Origin: Synechococcus sp. Tobar12-5m-g | GTDB lineage: Bacteria; Cyanobacteriota; Cyanobacteriia; PCC-6307; Cyanobiaceae | Reading direction: 5' to 3' | Assembly: GCF_024345415.1 (NCBI RefSeq) | Contig: NZ_JAGQBB010000001.1 | Location: 1-64,000, forward strand | DNA: 64,000 nt | Part shown: positions 34,744-45,800 of the stretch, in pieces | Numbering within the stretch: the stretch's first letter is position 1 | Layout of the letters: each line of letters opens with the position of its first letter | Program-made: the position numbers and the translations under genes | The notes under the pieces: model-generated | Seen by the model: the letters and a program-made list of their open reading frames with translations, nothing else | Databases searched by the model: none | Told to the model about the DNA's origin: nothing

Positions 34744-34965
34744 TCAGATGAAGGCCGAAGGCTTCCAGGCCTGGGCGCGGGCCTGGCTGATCTCGGCGAT
34801 CTTGTCGTGGGAATGCAGGCGCCGCTGGATCTGGTTGCTGCAGGTCTGCCAGCTCGGCGGTGTGGCTGAACCGTCGAAGCAGGACTCGGAGCGATCGTCG
34901 AGCATCCTGCCCAGGGTGGCCTCTCCACCCGTCGGATCCGGTAATAGAAGGTAGTAACGGATCAT
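34744..34965 (-). CDS. Small protein upstream of the cupin gene, unknown
   Basis: A 73-residue frame from ATG 34965: MIRYYLLLPDPTGGEATLGR, then MLDDRSESCFDGSATPPSWQ and CSNQIQRRLHSHDKIAEISQ. It ends 4 bp before the cupin start, which implies an operon. No family is recognised. The composition is ordinary soluble protein. Confidence 0.55.
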   Translation of the reverse strand: MIRYYLLLPDPTGGEATLGRMLDDRSESCFDGSATPPSWQTCSNQIQRRLHSHDKIAEISQARAQAWKPSAFI

Positions 34966-35116
34966 GGCGGTGACAGATCATGCGGCCTGTTCAGTCTCCC
35001 CCATCAACCCAGCCGAGCCGGATGGTGGGCGAAGCCTGCGGGCATGGCCCGGGCGGGGTGAGCATCCGGCCGATCTGTAGCAATCGCTTCATCCCGGCGG
35101 CACGCCACGGCCAAGG

Positions 35117-37315
35117 ATGCCAGTCAAGACAATTTCTTCACCCATGCCCAGCTCCCAGCGTCTCGCCGCTTTCCAGACCATCCAGGAACGCCCTGCTGCG
35201 GCGACGGCCCCCAACGCTCCCCTCCAGGAACTCTGGGCCCAGGACGTGTTCGATCTGGCCAAGATGAAGGCGGCCCTCCCCAAGGAGGTCTTCAAGTCGG
35301 TCCAGAAAACGATCAAGGAGGGAGGCAAGCTCGATGTCTCCGTGGCCAACGTGGTCGCCCAGGCCATGAAGGAGTGGGCCACTGGCCGGGGTGCCCTTTA
35401 CTACGCGCACGTTTTCTACCCACTCACCAACTCCACCGCGGAGAAGCACGACGGTTTCATCTCCGTTCAAGGCGATGGCTCCACCATCAGCGAGTTCACC
35501 GGCAAGGTGCTGGTGCAGGGAGAACCGGATGGCTCCTCCTTCCCGAACGGTGGCATCCGCTCCACCTTCGAGGCCCGCGGCTATACGGCCTGGGACATCA
35601 CCAGCCCGGCCTTCCTGATGGAGACCCCCAACGGGGTCACCTTCTGCATCCCCACAGTTTTCATCTCCTGGACCGGGGAAGCTCTCGACAAGAAAACCCC
35701 GCTGCTGCGCTCCAACGCAGCGATGAACAAGGAGGCCCAGCGCCTCTTGAAGATGCTCGGCTACACCGATGTCGCACCAGTCAACTCAAGCTGTGGCGCC
35801 GAGCAGGAGTATTTCCTGGTGGACAGTGCCTTCGTGACCCTGCGCCCAGACATCCTGTTGACCGGCCGCACCCTGTTCGGACACCCCTCCGCCAAGGGCC
35901 AGCAATTCGACGACCACTATTTCGGGGCGATTCCCCAACGGGTCCAGGTCTTCATGCAGGACGTGGAGCGCCAGATGTACACCCTCGGGATTCCCGCCAA
36001 GACCCGCCACAACGAAGTGGCACCTGGCCAGTTCGAGATCGCACCCTTTTTCGAGGCGGCCAACGTGGCCACCGATCACCAGCAGCTCACGATGACGCTG
36101 TTGAAGAACACGGCCCGCAAGCACGGCATGAACTGCCTGTTGCACGAAAAGCCGTTTGAAGGCATCAACGGTTCCGGCAAGCACGTCAACTGGTCGGTGG
36201 GCAACGCCACCCAGGGGAACCTGCTGGATCCCGGCAGCACCCCCCACGAGAACATGCAGTTTCTGCTGTTCTGCGGCGCCGTGATCCGTGGCGTCCATCT
36301 CTATGGCCCCCTGTTGCGGGCCGTGGTGGCCACCGCGGGCAACGACCACCGGCTCGGGGCCAATGAAGCCCCCCCGGCGATCATCTCTGTCTACCTTGGC
36401 AGCCAGTTGGAAGATGTCTACAAACAGATTCTCGAAGGGGAGGTCACCGGGTCCACCACAGCTGGGGTGATGCAGCTGGGTGTCGACACCCTGCCCGAAT
36501 TCCCCAAGGATCCCGGCGATCGCAACCGCACTTCCCCTTTCGCCTTCACCGGCAACCGCTTCGAGTTCCGGGCTGTCGGCTCCAACCAGTCGGTGGCTGG
36601 CCCACTGGTGGCGATGAACACCATCCTGGCGGATTCACTGCGGTTCGTTGCCGATCAGCTTGAGGCGAAGCTGGCGGCGGGTGAAACCCTCCCGAATGCG
36701 GCGTTTGCTGTGCTCAAGACGATCATGCAGGAGCACGGTTCCGTGGTGTTCGGTGGCGATGGCTATTCCGAGGCCTGGCACCACATGGCTGTCGAAGAGC
36801 GGGGTTTGGAGAACCTGCGCACCACCGCCGATGCATTGTCAGTGCTACAGCGGGATGATGTTCGCCAGTTGTTTATCAGCGAAGGGGTGCTCAGCCCCGT
36901 GGAACTGGAGAGCCGCTACGAGGTCTACGCCGAGCAGTACGTGCTGGCAATCGAAGTGGAGGCCAGGCTGGCCCTGCAGATGGCCCGCACCCAGATCTAC
37001 CCGGCCGTGATGACCTACCTGGGCCAATTGTCCAGCTCCCTGCATCACCAGGAGAACCTGGGCCTGCCCCCCGACCGGGCGATGGCCGGCAAGATCGCCA
37101 GCCTCAACCAGCAATTGCTGCAAACCTGCACCAAGTTGGACGAAGCGATCGACAGCCCCCCCCATGGCGAGGTTCAGGCCCACATGAACCACTGCGCCCA
37201 CACCCTGCTGCCGCTGATGGAAACCTTGAGGGAGGCCGTCGATGGCCTGGAAACCCTGGTGGACGATGCCATCTGGCCCCTGCCCACCTACCAGGAGATG
37301 CTGTTCGTTCGCTGA
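35117..37315 (+). CDS. glnN: Glutamine synthetase type III
   Basis: Joins ammonia and glutamate with ATP. The 732-residue length and sequence ([131 protein letters not shown]) identify the large GSIII/GlnN class rather than GlnA. In cyanobacteria GlnN is typically NtcA-controlled under nitrogen starvation. Only a poor match to the NtcA box (GTA-N8-TTC at 35077) is visible. ATG 35144 is an alternative start. Confidence 0.95.
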   Translation: MPVKTISSPMPSSQRLAAFQTIQERPAAATAPNAPLQELWAQDVFDLAKMKAALPKEVFKSVQKTIKEGGKLDVSVANVVAQAMKEWATGRGALYYAHVFYPLTNSTAEKHDGFISVQGDGSTISEFTGKVLVQGEPDGSSFPNGGIRSTFEARGYTAWDITSPAFLMETPNGVTFCIPTVFISWTGEALDKKTPLLRSNAAMNKEAQRLLKMLGYTDVAPVNSSCGAEQEYFLVDSAFVTLRPDILLTGRTLFGHPSAKGQQFDDHYFGAIPQRVQVFMQDVERQMYTLGIPAKTRHNEVAPGQFEIAPFFEAANVATDHQQLTMTLLKNTARKHGMNCLLHEKPFEGINGSGKHVNWSVGNATQGNLLDPGSTPHENMQFLLFCGAVIRGVHLYGPLLRAVVATAGNDHRLGANEAPPAIISVYLGSQLEDVYKQILEGEVTGSTTAGVMQLGVDTLPEFPKDPGDRNRTSPFAFTGNRFEFRAVGSNQSVAGPLVAMNTILADSLRFVADQLEAKLAAGETLPNAAFAVLKTIMQEHGSVVFGGDGYSEAWHHMAVEERGLENLRTTADALSVLQRDDVRQLFISEGVLSPVELESRYEVYAEQYVLAIEVEARLALQMARTQIYPAVMTYLGQLSSSLHHQENLGLPPDRAMAGKIASLNQQLLQTCTKLDEAIDSPPHGEVQAHMNHCAHTLLPLMETLREAVDGLETLVDDAIWPLPTYQEMLFVR

Positions 37316-37393
37316 GGATCGATTTCTTTCCTGAAGATCGATCGCGCTTTCGGCATGCTCTACGGGGTACGGGGGCCGCGCCGGGCCCCCTTC

Positions 37394-39103
37394 TCAGCCC
37401 AGGACTGGGTCCCTCTCCAGCAACCAACCTGGTTCCGGCGGAGTCACCAGAACAGCCTGTTCGCGAGCACGGGTCAAGCCGGTGTAGAGCGATCGAATGT
37501 CTGGATGCTCCGTCTTCGGAAACAACAGCCACACCTCCTGATATTCACTCCCCTGGGCTTTGTGAATCGTCAGGGCGTAGGCGGCCTCAGCGCCCTCCAG
37601 TCGTGCCGGGTGCACCAACTTCAGGGAACTTGCCCCTGCCGGCTCTCCCCTCGATCCCGGGAACAGCACGGCCCGCTCCGCGGCCTGCACGATCACACCC
37701 AGGTCCCCATTGGAGAGACCTTCGTCGTTCTGGTTCCGGGTGCAGATCACCGGGGTGCCCGGGGGCCAACCCGCGGGGTCCCTGCTGCTCAGCGGCCCCA
37801 GCAGGCGCCGGTTGAGTTCCTCCACACCCCAGGGACCGCGCCGCAGAGGGGAGAGCACTATGAAGGCCTCAAGATGCCGAAGCAGGGCCTGGCCGCTGCT
37901 GGGCTCGTCGCTTGTGAAGGCCAGCGCCAGGGCGCGCAGCTCCTGCTGTTTGGCCCGCATCCGCTCCACCAGTTCTGCTGGCAGCCGCGGAGTCGGGCAG
38001 CACAGCCAGGCCAGGTTGTCGCCGGGACTGAGCTGCTGGAGGCGTGCGAGCACGCCCGGCTGATCCCCTTGGCGCAACAGATTGGCGACGGCGGCAATGG
38101 CGCCCTGGTTGCGGTAGGGGGTGCTGAGCTCAACGGCGGCCTCGCCCAACCGGCTCCAGCACTCCGGCTGATGCAGCTCCGCCAGGATCGCGCCAGGTGC
38201 CACCGGCGGCAACTGGGCAGGGTCTCCCACCAGCAGGAGCTGGCTCTGCTCCGGCAGGGCCTCGATCAAGGCCGTGGCCAGGCTGAGGTCGAGCATCGAC
38301 ACTTCGTCCACCACGAGCAGGTCGATGGCGAGAGGGTTCTGCCGATTGCGGGCAAAGCCGTCGCCCTGGCTTTCGAGCAGGCGGTGCAGGGTGCCGCAGG
38401 GCAGCGCGAGCAAGGCCGCCCCGAGGACTTCCGGCAGGGCACGGCAACGGTCCTCGATTGCCAGCTTCAGGCGAGCAGCGGCCTTGCCGGTGGGTGCCGA
38501 CAGCCCCACGCGCAGCTGGGGGCTCAGGCCGAGCGCCGTCGCCAGCATCTGCACCACGGTGGAGGTTTTTCCGGTTCCCGGGCCTCCCCCCAGCAGCACG
38601 AGTCGATGACGCAACAGGGCCTCCACGGCCCGTTGCTGCTGCCGGTCGAGGGCACCGCGCCGGCAGGCTTCCGCCACGGCCTTGCGCTGGTCCACGGCAG
38701 GGATCGGCTCCGCCAATGGGGCAAGGGCCCGCTCCTGCAGAGCGGTCAGCAACCTTTGCAGCTCCTCGTGCCAACGGCGCCAAGCGATCCCCCCCGCCGC
38801 CGTGACCACGAGCGGTGACGGCGGATCGCCTGCTTCGTCGAGGGCGGCAGCCAATCCCGAACGCTCCAGGGCGGCTCTGTGGGCCGCTGGCCAATGGGCG
38901 AAGGACACCCCATCCGGCGGGGGCCCCTGAAGGGGAAGCTCCAGCTCCCCCCGCTCCAGGGCCGCTGTGAGGGCCACGATCAGTTCGCGCAACAGGGGAT
39001 CGGGCGCCGCTCCGTAGAGCCGGGGCAACGCCTCCGCCATGGCCTCGGCCAAGGGCCCCAGCCAGGGGCTTCCGTTACGGCTCGAAGGCGGGGACGCCGT
39101 CAT
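37394..39103 (-). CDS. recD: Exodeoxyribonuclease V alpha subunit
   Basis: Fast 5'-3' helicase of the RecBCD double-strand-break repair complex. From ATG 39103 (MTASPPSSRNGSPWLGPLAE) it has 569 residues. Walker A is LGGGPGTGKTSTVVQMLATA, Walker B VDEVSMLDLSLATALIEALP, then VGDPAQLPPV and the C-terminal ALTIHKAQGSEYQEVWL with YTGLTRAREQAVLVT. The ATG overlaps the recB stop (ATGA). The long upstream extension lies inside recB and is not real. Confidence 0.95.
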   Translation of the reverse strand: MTASPPSSRNGSPWLGPLAEAMAEALPRLYGAAPDPLLRELIVALTAALERGELELPLQGPPPDGVSFAHWPAAHRAALERSGLAAALDEAGDPPSPLVVTAAGGIAWRRWHEELQRLLTALQERALAPLAEPIPAVDQRKAVAEACRRGALDRQQQRAVEALLRHRLVLLGGGPGTGKTSTVVQMLATALGLSPQLRVGLSAPTGKAAARLKLAIEDRCRALPEVLGAALLALPCGTLHRLLESQGDGFARNRQNPLAIDLLVVDEVSMLDLSLATALIEALPEQSQLLLVGDPAQLPPVAPGAILAELHQPECWSRLGEAAVELSTPYRNQGAIAAVANLLRQGDQPGVLARLQQLSPGDNLAWLCCPTPRLPAELVERMRAKQQELRALALAFTSDEPSSGQALLRHLEAFIVLSPLRRGPWGVEELNRRLLGPLSSRDPAGWPPGTPVICTRNQNDEGLSNGDLGVIVQAAERAVLFPGSRGEPAGASSLKLVHPARLEGAEAAYALTIHKAQGSEYQEVWLLFPKTEHPDIRSLYTGLTRAREQAVLVTPPEPGWLLERDPVLG

Positions 39104-42100
39104 GGCTGCCCGTCGCGGAGGAGCCCATCGAGGGCCTCCAGCCGCGCCAGATCGACCGGCTCCACCAGCATGCCGGGCACGTAGGTTTCGGGCAGGGCCA
39201 TGGCGGCCTCCACCAAGGGCTGGGGGCCAGGCACACCACGCAGGAACACGTAGACGTATCCGCCGAGCTGGTCGATGGCCCGGTAGCCCGGCAAGCGCCA
39301 CCCCAGATAGCGATGCAGCGCCACCAGGTAGAGGTGCCCCTGCAACAGGTAGTGGTTGGCTCGCATCAGCTCCGCCATCGCCGCCTGGTCGTAGTGGAGC
39401 GGGCCGCAGGCCAGCGGCTGGCCGGCTTGATCCCGCTCCCCCAGCCAGTTGCTCTTCCAGTCGGCCACCCACCAGCGCTCCTGGCCTGTGGCGTCGGGGG
39501 CGGTGAAGACCAGATCCATCGAGCCGGTGAGGAAGCCGCGACTGGCCACCTCCAGGGCGGCCAGCTGATCGCCGTAGGCGGCCGCACCGTGAACGGGGTG
39601 ATCCCTGAACACCCGGGCCAGGCCGGAGGAGCGCACCAGGTGGCCATTCCCTATCGCCAGGGGCAGATCGAAGTTCATCTCGTTCAACCGACGGCCCATC
39701 GCTAGCTCAGACAACCGGAAGCCGCCGAGGACGCCGCCCATCGGGGTGAGCCGCAGCTGATCCAGGAAACCCAGCACGGCATCCTGCTGGCTGGCCTCGA
39801 TGCCGGCCCGCGCCAGCTCGCGCCCCACCAGCTCAGGCTGGGGGGGCGACGCGGCTGGAACCTGGAGATCCACCTGCTCGAGGATGCGGTGCAGGCAGTC
39901 GCCGGCGGCCGCGCCCCGGGGGAAGAAGGCAAGGGGCCCGGTTCGCTCCCAGGCCATTCTGGGTGGTCTGGTGGAGACCCCAGACAGGGACTCTGCCAGC
40001 GGTGGAACGCTGATCGCATCGGTTTCGCGTCCCTCCTCCAGGGCGAGGGGACCCAGGCTGGAGTCCGTCCCATGGGTCCAGCTGGAGTAGCTGCTGCGTC
40101 CCCAGCCATCGGCGAGGCGACGCTCGGGAATCGGCCCGGTGGAGAGCTCTCCCTGCGCTGTCGGGGGCTGCCAGCGCTCCCCAGCCGCTTGCTCGGGCCC
40201 CACCGTGATCAGCTGTAGACCCTGGATCCCCTCCAGGGCCGATCGCTCCTGGAGGGGGTCACCGTCGTCGCCGTCCTGGGGCAAGGGGAGGGTGGGGAAC
40301 AGCCAGGGCAGCAGCGGATTGAGGGCCTGATTCCGGGCGGGCCCGTAGCAGAGGATCAGCAGCTCCATGGCCCGGGTTGCAGCCACATAGGCGAGCCGCT
40401 CCGCTTCAGCCTCCCGTTGTTGCCGCTCCCGGGCGGCGGCGGCCAGGCCTTCGCCCCAGTGGGAATTGCCATGCAGATCGAGGCGGGCCCGCCGCTCCCC
40501 CGGGGCCTGCCAGAGGTAAGGACAGATCACCACGGGGAACTCCAGTCCCTTGCTGCGATGCACCGTCACCACCCCCACGGCGGAGGCCACGGTGGCGCTG
40601 TTCGACTGGTGATTGTCCGGCAGCGTCAACGGCGGATGGTGCCGGCGTTGACGCAGCCAGTCGGCGGCGGCGGCGGCACCCAGCTTCTCCTGATGCAGCC
40701 GTTCCTGGACCAGCTCAGCGCACTGCTGCAGGTCTGCCAGTAATCCACCGCCCTGGGCCAGTTGCGCCATGACCTCCGGACTGATCAGCTCCCCCAGGGC
40801 AGCCAACAGCCCCCGGCTGCTGAGGCTGGCCGAGAGGGTGGCGATCCGATCGGCCAGGGCATCCCAGGCGTCGGTACTGGCCTCGGCGATCCGCTTCGGA
40901 CTCCAGCCCAGCAGGGGGGAGGCGGCCAGCAAGCGCCGCCTGCGGCCACTGCCCGGCTCGGCCAGGGCATCGAGCAGCCGCTGAAGCGCGTGAGCCCCTT
41001 CGCTCTGCAACACATCCCCCTTGCTCACCAACCGGCTGGCGATTCCCCGTTGCTGAAGAGCCAGACGAAGGGATTCCGCCTGGTCATGGCGGCTGACCAG
41101 CAGACAGATGTCCCCGGGAAGCAGGCTGCGGCTTCGCTCGCCATCCCCAACGCGGATGGACCCTTGCAGCAGTCGCAGCACCAGGGCCGCCACCTGCCGC
41201 GGGATCTCCCGCTCCAGGTCGCTGCGGCTCGGCAGGGGAGCCCCCGGCGGGACCTCCTCGCCCAGCCAGAGCAGTTGGAGGGGGGAATCGCCAGACGGCA
41301 AGGCCAGGGTGATTCCCCCAGCCCGCTGGGCCACCACGGCGGGGACCTCCAGGCCGGAGCGGAGCAGACCCGGCGCCATCAGCCGGTTGAGCGCCGCGAT
41401 CAGCCCCGCCGAGGCCCGGAAGTTCTGGCGCAGGGCAACCACCCGAGCGGTGGCCTGGCGCACGGCTTTGTAGGTCGCCAGGTCGCCGCCGCGGAAGCGG
41501 TAGATCGCCTGCTTCGGATCCCCCACCATCACCAGCAGATGATCCGGCAGGACCCCTGCTGCCGCTGGGCCAAGGAAAGCCTGGCGCAGGATGCGCCACT
41601 GGATCGGATCAGTGTCCTGGAACTCATCGATCAGGGCCGCCCGATACCGCTGACCAACCGCGGCGATCAAGTCCCCGTGGGCCTTGCCGTCCGGGCCGGG
41701 GTCGAGGCCCAGCAGCAGATCGCCGAAGCTCATCCGGCCACTGTGGAGGCGCCGCTGACGGACCTCCCGGCGGGCCCAATGGCAGAAGTGAAGCAGCAAC
41801 GCTTCGGCGGGGCCGTCCACCAGGGCCGCCACCGCCTCCATCAGCGTCTGCTCCGGCAACGACACCGCCGGGCCCTCCCAGGGGCTGGCCTGCCTGGTGA
41901 AGGGTCCAGGGTGGAAGTAGTCGGTGAGGCCGTTCCTGTCCGCCAGGACGGCGGCGTAGGACCCCGGCTCCTCCAGGCCCTCCTGGGCGCTCAACCAATC
42001 GCAAAGCTGCTGGTGGCGATCGATCTTTGGCTTGAGCGGATACTCCTTGGAGGCTTTGGCGCCGAGTGACTTCCAATGGGCCGGGGCGGCCTTGAGGGCG

Positions 42101-42879
42101 GCGTAGAGGCGCTCCCCCCGTTCCTGCCATTCCCGGCGGAAGGTTGACCAGAGCTGGTCCCAGTGCTCAGTGAGCTGGGGTGCCAGGGGCTGATCGGCCT
42201 GGAAACCACTCGACAGCGGAGGAAGCTCCAGGGACGGATCCCCCTCCAGTTGTGCCAGCAGGGCGTTCAGCCCAGCCAGGGTCGCCCCCTTGCGCTTGAG
42301 GCCCTCCAGCAGGGGGCTGGGCAAGGGCAGCACCTGTTGCTGCCAGTAGTCATGGCAGATCTGCCCGAGCAGGGTGGCGCCGTCGGTTTCGAGGTTCACC
42401 TCCGGACCGAGCCCGGCCTCCAGGGCATGGCGCTGCAGGGTGCGGCGGCAGAAGCCGTGGATCGTGGTGATGTCGGCGGCGTCGAGGTCTTCGAGGGCCA
42501 GCACCAGACGGGCCCGCAGCCTGGGGCAGGCGGCGGTTGCCTGGCCGTCGAGCCAGGCGGACAGCACCGCGTCGATGCCCTCGATCGCGGCAGCCATCGC
42601 GCCCGCTTCCAGCTGCTCCAGGCCCTTGAGGGCCTGCTCCAGGCGTCGACCGATCCGATCCTTGAGCTCGGCGGCGGCCGCCTCGGTGAAGGTCACCACC
42701 AGCAGGTCCCGCAGGGACAGCTGCCGCTCCGACACCAACCGTAGCACCAGATGGGCCAGGGCAAAGGTTTTGCCGGTGCCGGCACTGGCTTCAAGCAGCA
42801 CCACGCCGGCCTCCAGGCCCACCTGATTGGGCTCGAAGTCCACCATCAGGACAGATGGTGAGGACGGATGGTCCGTCAT
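39100..42879 (-). CDS. recB: Exodeoxyribonuclease V beta subunit
   Basis: 3'-5' helicase and nuclease of RecBCD. From ATG 42879 (MTDHPSSPSVLMVDF) it is 1259 residues. The UvrD-type helicase shows LLEASAGTGKTFALAHLVLR, VTFTEAAAAELKDRI, HGFCRRTLQRHALE, ALIDEFQDTDPIQW, GDPKQAIYRFRGGD and VHRSKGLEFPVVICPY. The C-terminal nuclease domain has GSMDLVFTAPD and WWVADWKSNWLG, the D...D-x-K catalytic triad. ATGA overlaps link it to recC before and recD after. Confidence 0.95.
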   Translation of the reverse strand: MTDHPSSPSVLMVDFEPNQVGLEAGVVLLEASAGTGKTFALAHLVLRLVSERQLSLRDLLVVTFTEAAAAELKDRIGRRLEQALKGLEQLEAGAMAAAIEGIDAVLSAWLDGQATAACPRLRARLVLALEDLDAADITTIHGFCRRTLQRHALEAGLGPEVNLETDGATLLGQICHDYWQQQVLPLPSPLLEGLKRKGATLAGLNALLAQLEGDPSLELPPLSSGFQADQPLAPQLTEHWDQLWSTFRREWQERGERLYAALKAAPAHWKSLGAKASKEYPLKPKIDRHQQLCDWLSAQEGLEEPGSYAAVLADRNGLTDYFHPGPFTRQASPWEGPAVSLPEQTLMEAVAALVDGPAEALLLHFCHWARREVRQRRLHSGRMSFGDLLLGLDPGPDGKAHGDLIAAVGQRYRAALIDEFQDTDPIQWRILRQAFLGPAAAGVLPDHLLVMVGDPKQAIYRFRGGDLATYKAVRQATARVVALRQNFRASAGLIAALNRLMAPGLLRSGLEVPAVVAQRAGGITLALPSGDSPLQLLWLGEEVPPGAPLPSRSDLEREIPRQVAALVLRLLQGSIRVGDGERSRSLLPGDICLLVSRHDQAESLRLALQQRGIASRLVSKGDVLQSEGAHALQRLLDALAEPGSGRRRRLLAASPLLGWSPKRIAEASTDAWDALADRIATLSASLSSRGLLAALGELISPEVMAQLAQGGGLLADLQQCAELVQERLHQEKLGAAAAADWLRQRRHHPPLTLPDNHQSNSATVASAVGVVTVHRSKGLEFPVVICPYLWQAPGERRARLDLHGNSHWGEGLAAAARERQQREAEAERLAYVAATRAMELLILCYGPARNQALNPLLPWLFPTLPLPQDGDDGDPLQERSALEGIQGLQLITVGPEQAAGERWQPPTAQGELSTGPIPERRLADGWGRSSYSSWTHGTDSSLGPLALEEGRETDAISVPPLAESLSGVSTRPPRMAWERTGPLAFFPRGAAAGDCLHRILEQVDLQVPAASPPQPELVGRELARAGIEASQQDAVLGFLDQLRLTPMGGVLGGFRLSELAMGRRLNEMNFDLPLAIGNGHLVRSSGLARVFRDHPVHGAAAYGDQLAALEVASRGFLTGSMDLVFTAPDATGQERWWVADWKSNWLGERDQAGQPLACGPLHYDQAAMAELMRANHYLLQGHLYLVALHRYLGWRLPGYRAIDQLGGYVYVFLRGVPGPQPLVEAAMALPETYVPGMLVEPVDLARLEALDGLLRDGQP

Positions 42880-45800
42880 GGCTCGGCCTGCAGGGCCAGC
42901 AAGGGGGCCTGCAGCTCGATCGCCAGCTCGATAAAGGGTCCGAACGTCCCCATCAACAGCTCCTTGGCGGGCGTGTCGCGTCCGAAGCAGAGGCCGATGG
43001 CGGCGTCCTCCCGCTCCGGGCGGCCGCCAAAGCCGCTGCCTTCCCAGCTGGCCGTCGCCCCGGCGGGGCCGCTGCCGGGTTTGGCCCGTTCGGCGGTGGC
43101 GTAGGCCCAGCCGGTGGCGGGCGGCACCGGCCAGCAGTGGCTGCGATGCCGCTGGCGCCACCGCAGCCACTGCTCCAGGATCGCGCCGGCCTCCAGGGAC
43201 GTCGGGGGTTGGAGCCGCTCCACCACCGAGAAGGTGTCCTTGCCGCGGGCGATCAACACGGCGCCTGAGGCCTTGGCTCCACTGGTGGTGGCCAGCAGCA
43301 GTTGCAACGCCAGCTCCAGCCGATGGCGCGGCTGGGCCCTGCCGGTCTGCACCAGCACGATCGTTTGGTCATGCCAGGTGAGGGTTGCCTCTAGGGGCTG
43401 GCCAGAATTCGCAGCTGCTTTCCAGCGGTGGGTCTCCTGCCGCGGGCTGCCGAGCGCGTCGAGGGTCTGCTTCAGGGAGCCCCACCGCTCGCTCAGGGCC
43501 CGGACTTCGAGCACTCCGGCCGCCCGCGGGGGCAGCTGGCCCCTGCCCAGGGTGATCAGGGCCCAGTCCGGCGGATCGGCTGAACCGCCGGCTGGAGGCG
43601 CGGCCAGGACCTGGCGAAGCAGGGAGGCGCGCTGCCGCTCATTGAGTTCGAGATCTTCGAGATCCTCGATCGGATCGGTCCATTCCCGCGGATCGAGGCC
43701 CAACCCCCGCAGCCAGTGCGCCTGGGGCCTGGTCAGCCACTGGCGAAGGTCGCGGTAGGCCTCCCCAGCGTCCAGCAGCTCGGCAGCCTGCTCTGCCCCG
43801 GATTCCGGAGGAGTGTCTCGCCCTTCCCCCCGCAGGGCCAGGGGAGAGGTGGCACCGTCCCATGGATTGATTCGGGGCCCAACGGTCTCGGGCTTCTCCA
43901 GCCGCTGCAGAACCCTGAGGAGGCGCCGATCACAGCTGGCCGGCAAGCGCCCGCCTTGGGCCAGAAAGTTGTGGCGATCGAGCGGACTGGCCGGATGACT
44001 CACCACCAGGGACGTTGCCACCGCTTCACCCAGTTCCGTTCGCAGCAGCTCCAGCCACTGGCGCACCGGCGCTGAGGGGGGGAGGGTTTCGCCGCTGTGT
44101 TCCTCGCGGCAGTTCCAGCAGACCAGCAGATGGTCCCGGGCTGAAAGCAAGGCCTCGATCAGCCCGTAGCGGTCCTGATCGGCTGGGTTGGGATCGCCGA
44201 GCCGGCGTTGCCGTTCCATCAGGTGAAAACCCGGCCGTTGCCTCTGGCGGGGAAAGGTGCCGGCATCGAGCCCCATCAGGACAATCACCCGGTAGGGGAT
44301 GGCGCGCATCGGCTCAAGGGCGCTGATCGTCAGGGCGCCGCTGCGGTGACCGAAGCGGCCGCTGTCTGACGACAGGTGCTCCTCCAACACGGCGGCCACC
44401 ACGGGGGCCGTGAGCAGGAGGGAGCAGGTCGCGGCGCTCTCCTGCCAGGTGGCGATCGTTTGGCGGAGGGCCTGCAGTTCCCAGGCCCGCTCACCCCCGT
44501 CGCCGAACAGGTGCGCCATCAGATGGGGCAGCCGCCCCGCCCACTCGGTGCTGCTGCGGGGGCTGCCCAGCTCCCCCAGCACCTCGCGCAGGCTGGTGAG
44601 CAACTGAATCCAGCGCCCGAGCCGCTCGAGCCCTCCCCCCAGCCGATGGGGGGCGCAGCCCCCGGCCGCCAGTCCGGGCCGCTCCGGCAGCGCCAGGCCG
44701 AGCAACAGTCGATCAATCGCCCAGGCGAGGCTGTGACAGGCCTCACCGCCCCGTTGACTGGCCTCCAGCCCCCAGCGGAAACCGCAGGTCTGAAGGGTGG
44801 AGCTGAGGGCGGCGGCCTCGCCGGTCTCGAGCTGGAAGTGCTCCTGCAGCGCGGCGTTCTGAAGCAGGGCATCGAAGGCGGAGGCGGTGAGCCGCTCGCC
44901 CCCCAGCCGCAGCAGTTGCAGCAGTGCGCTGGTGAGGCCCGCTTCCCCCTGCTGGCTGCGGTCGGTGAGTCGCCACGGCAGCGGCACGCCGGTGGCCCCG
45001 GCATCGCCGAACACGGCGGCCAGCAAGGGGGCAAGCCGGTCCACATCCGGTGTCATCACCAGGATGTGACGCGGCTCGAGGCTGCTGTCCTCGGCCATCA
45101 ACTGCAACAGACGGTCGCGCACGATCTGCACCTGCCGTAGCCGCCCCGGGCACGGGTGAAACTCCAGGGATCGATCCCCTGGAGTCCATTGCAGGGGCTG
45201 GTGGGGTTGCTGCTCCACCAGCAGCTCCTGGAGCTGCTCCAAGAGTTGGGGGGTTCGCCCCTGCAGGCTGGCGGCGGTGGCGGGAAGGAGAAAGAGATCC
45301 TGCTCCCGGGCACTGCCCAGCTGGGCTTCGCCGGTGCCTTCCAGGAGTTGCTGGAACTCTCCGCCCAGCCGGCCGAAACGGCCCTCCAGCCCAGGGGCCT
45401 GCATTAACCAGTCGAGGGCGAAGGGTTCGCTGAGCGCCACGGCATCGCTGAGCTCCTGGCGGCGGTGGCTGCAGCGCTGCCACAGATCACGACAAGGGGT
45501 GAGCAGATAGATTTCCACTGGCAGGGCGCTGGCGAGGGCCTGGAGCAACTGCACCTGAAGCGGAGCGCTGCTGCTGGGGCCGAACAGACGCAGCGGACCC
45601 ACCAGCCCATCAACGCGGGCGGTGCCCCGGCGCAGCCGCTCGATCGCCTCGATCAGCCTGGATCCGAACGGCGGCACCCCGAGGCGACCATGGAGCTGGC
45701 GGAAGAGCTGGGGCTGCCAGCGCTGCAGGGCCGGCAGGGGTTGGCCCCGATCGTCCTGGTCCTCCCCGATGCCCCAGGCCGCCACCATGGCCGGCCGGTA

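Noticed and set aside
35077-35090. Possible NtcA box upstream of glnN
   Set aside because: GTA-N8-TTC departs from GTA-N8-TAC and no -10 element at the right distance is clear.
37319-37347. Imperfect inverted repeat after glnN (GATCGAT ... ATCGATC)
   Set aside because: Only 7-bp arms with an 11-bp spacer and no T-run; too weak to call a terminator.
40762-42069. A 435-residue plus-strand frame within recB
   Set aside because: Antisense shadow of recB, Gln/Gly/His-rich with no domain.
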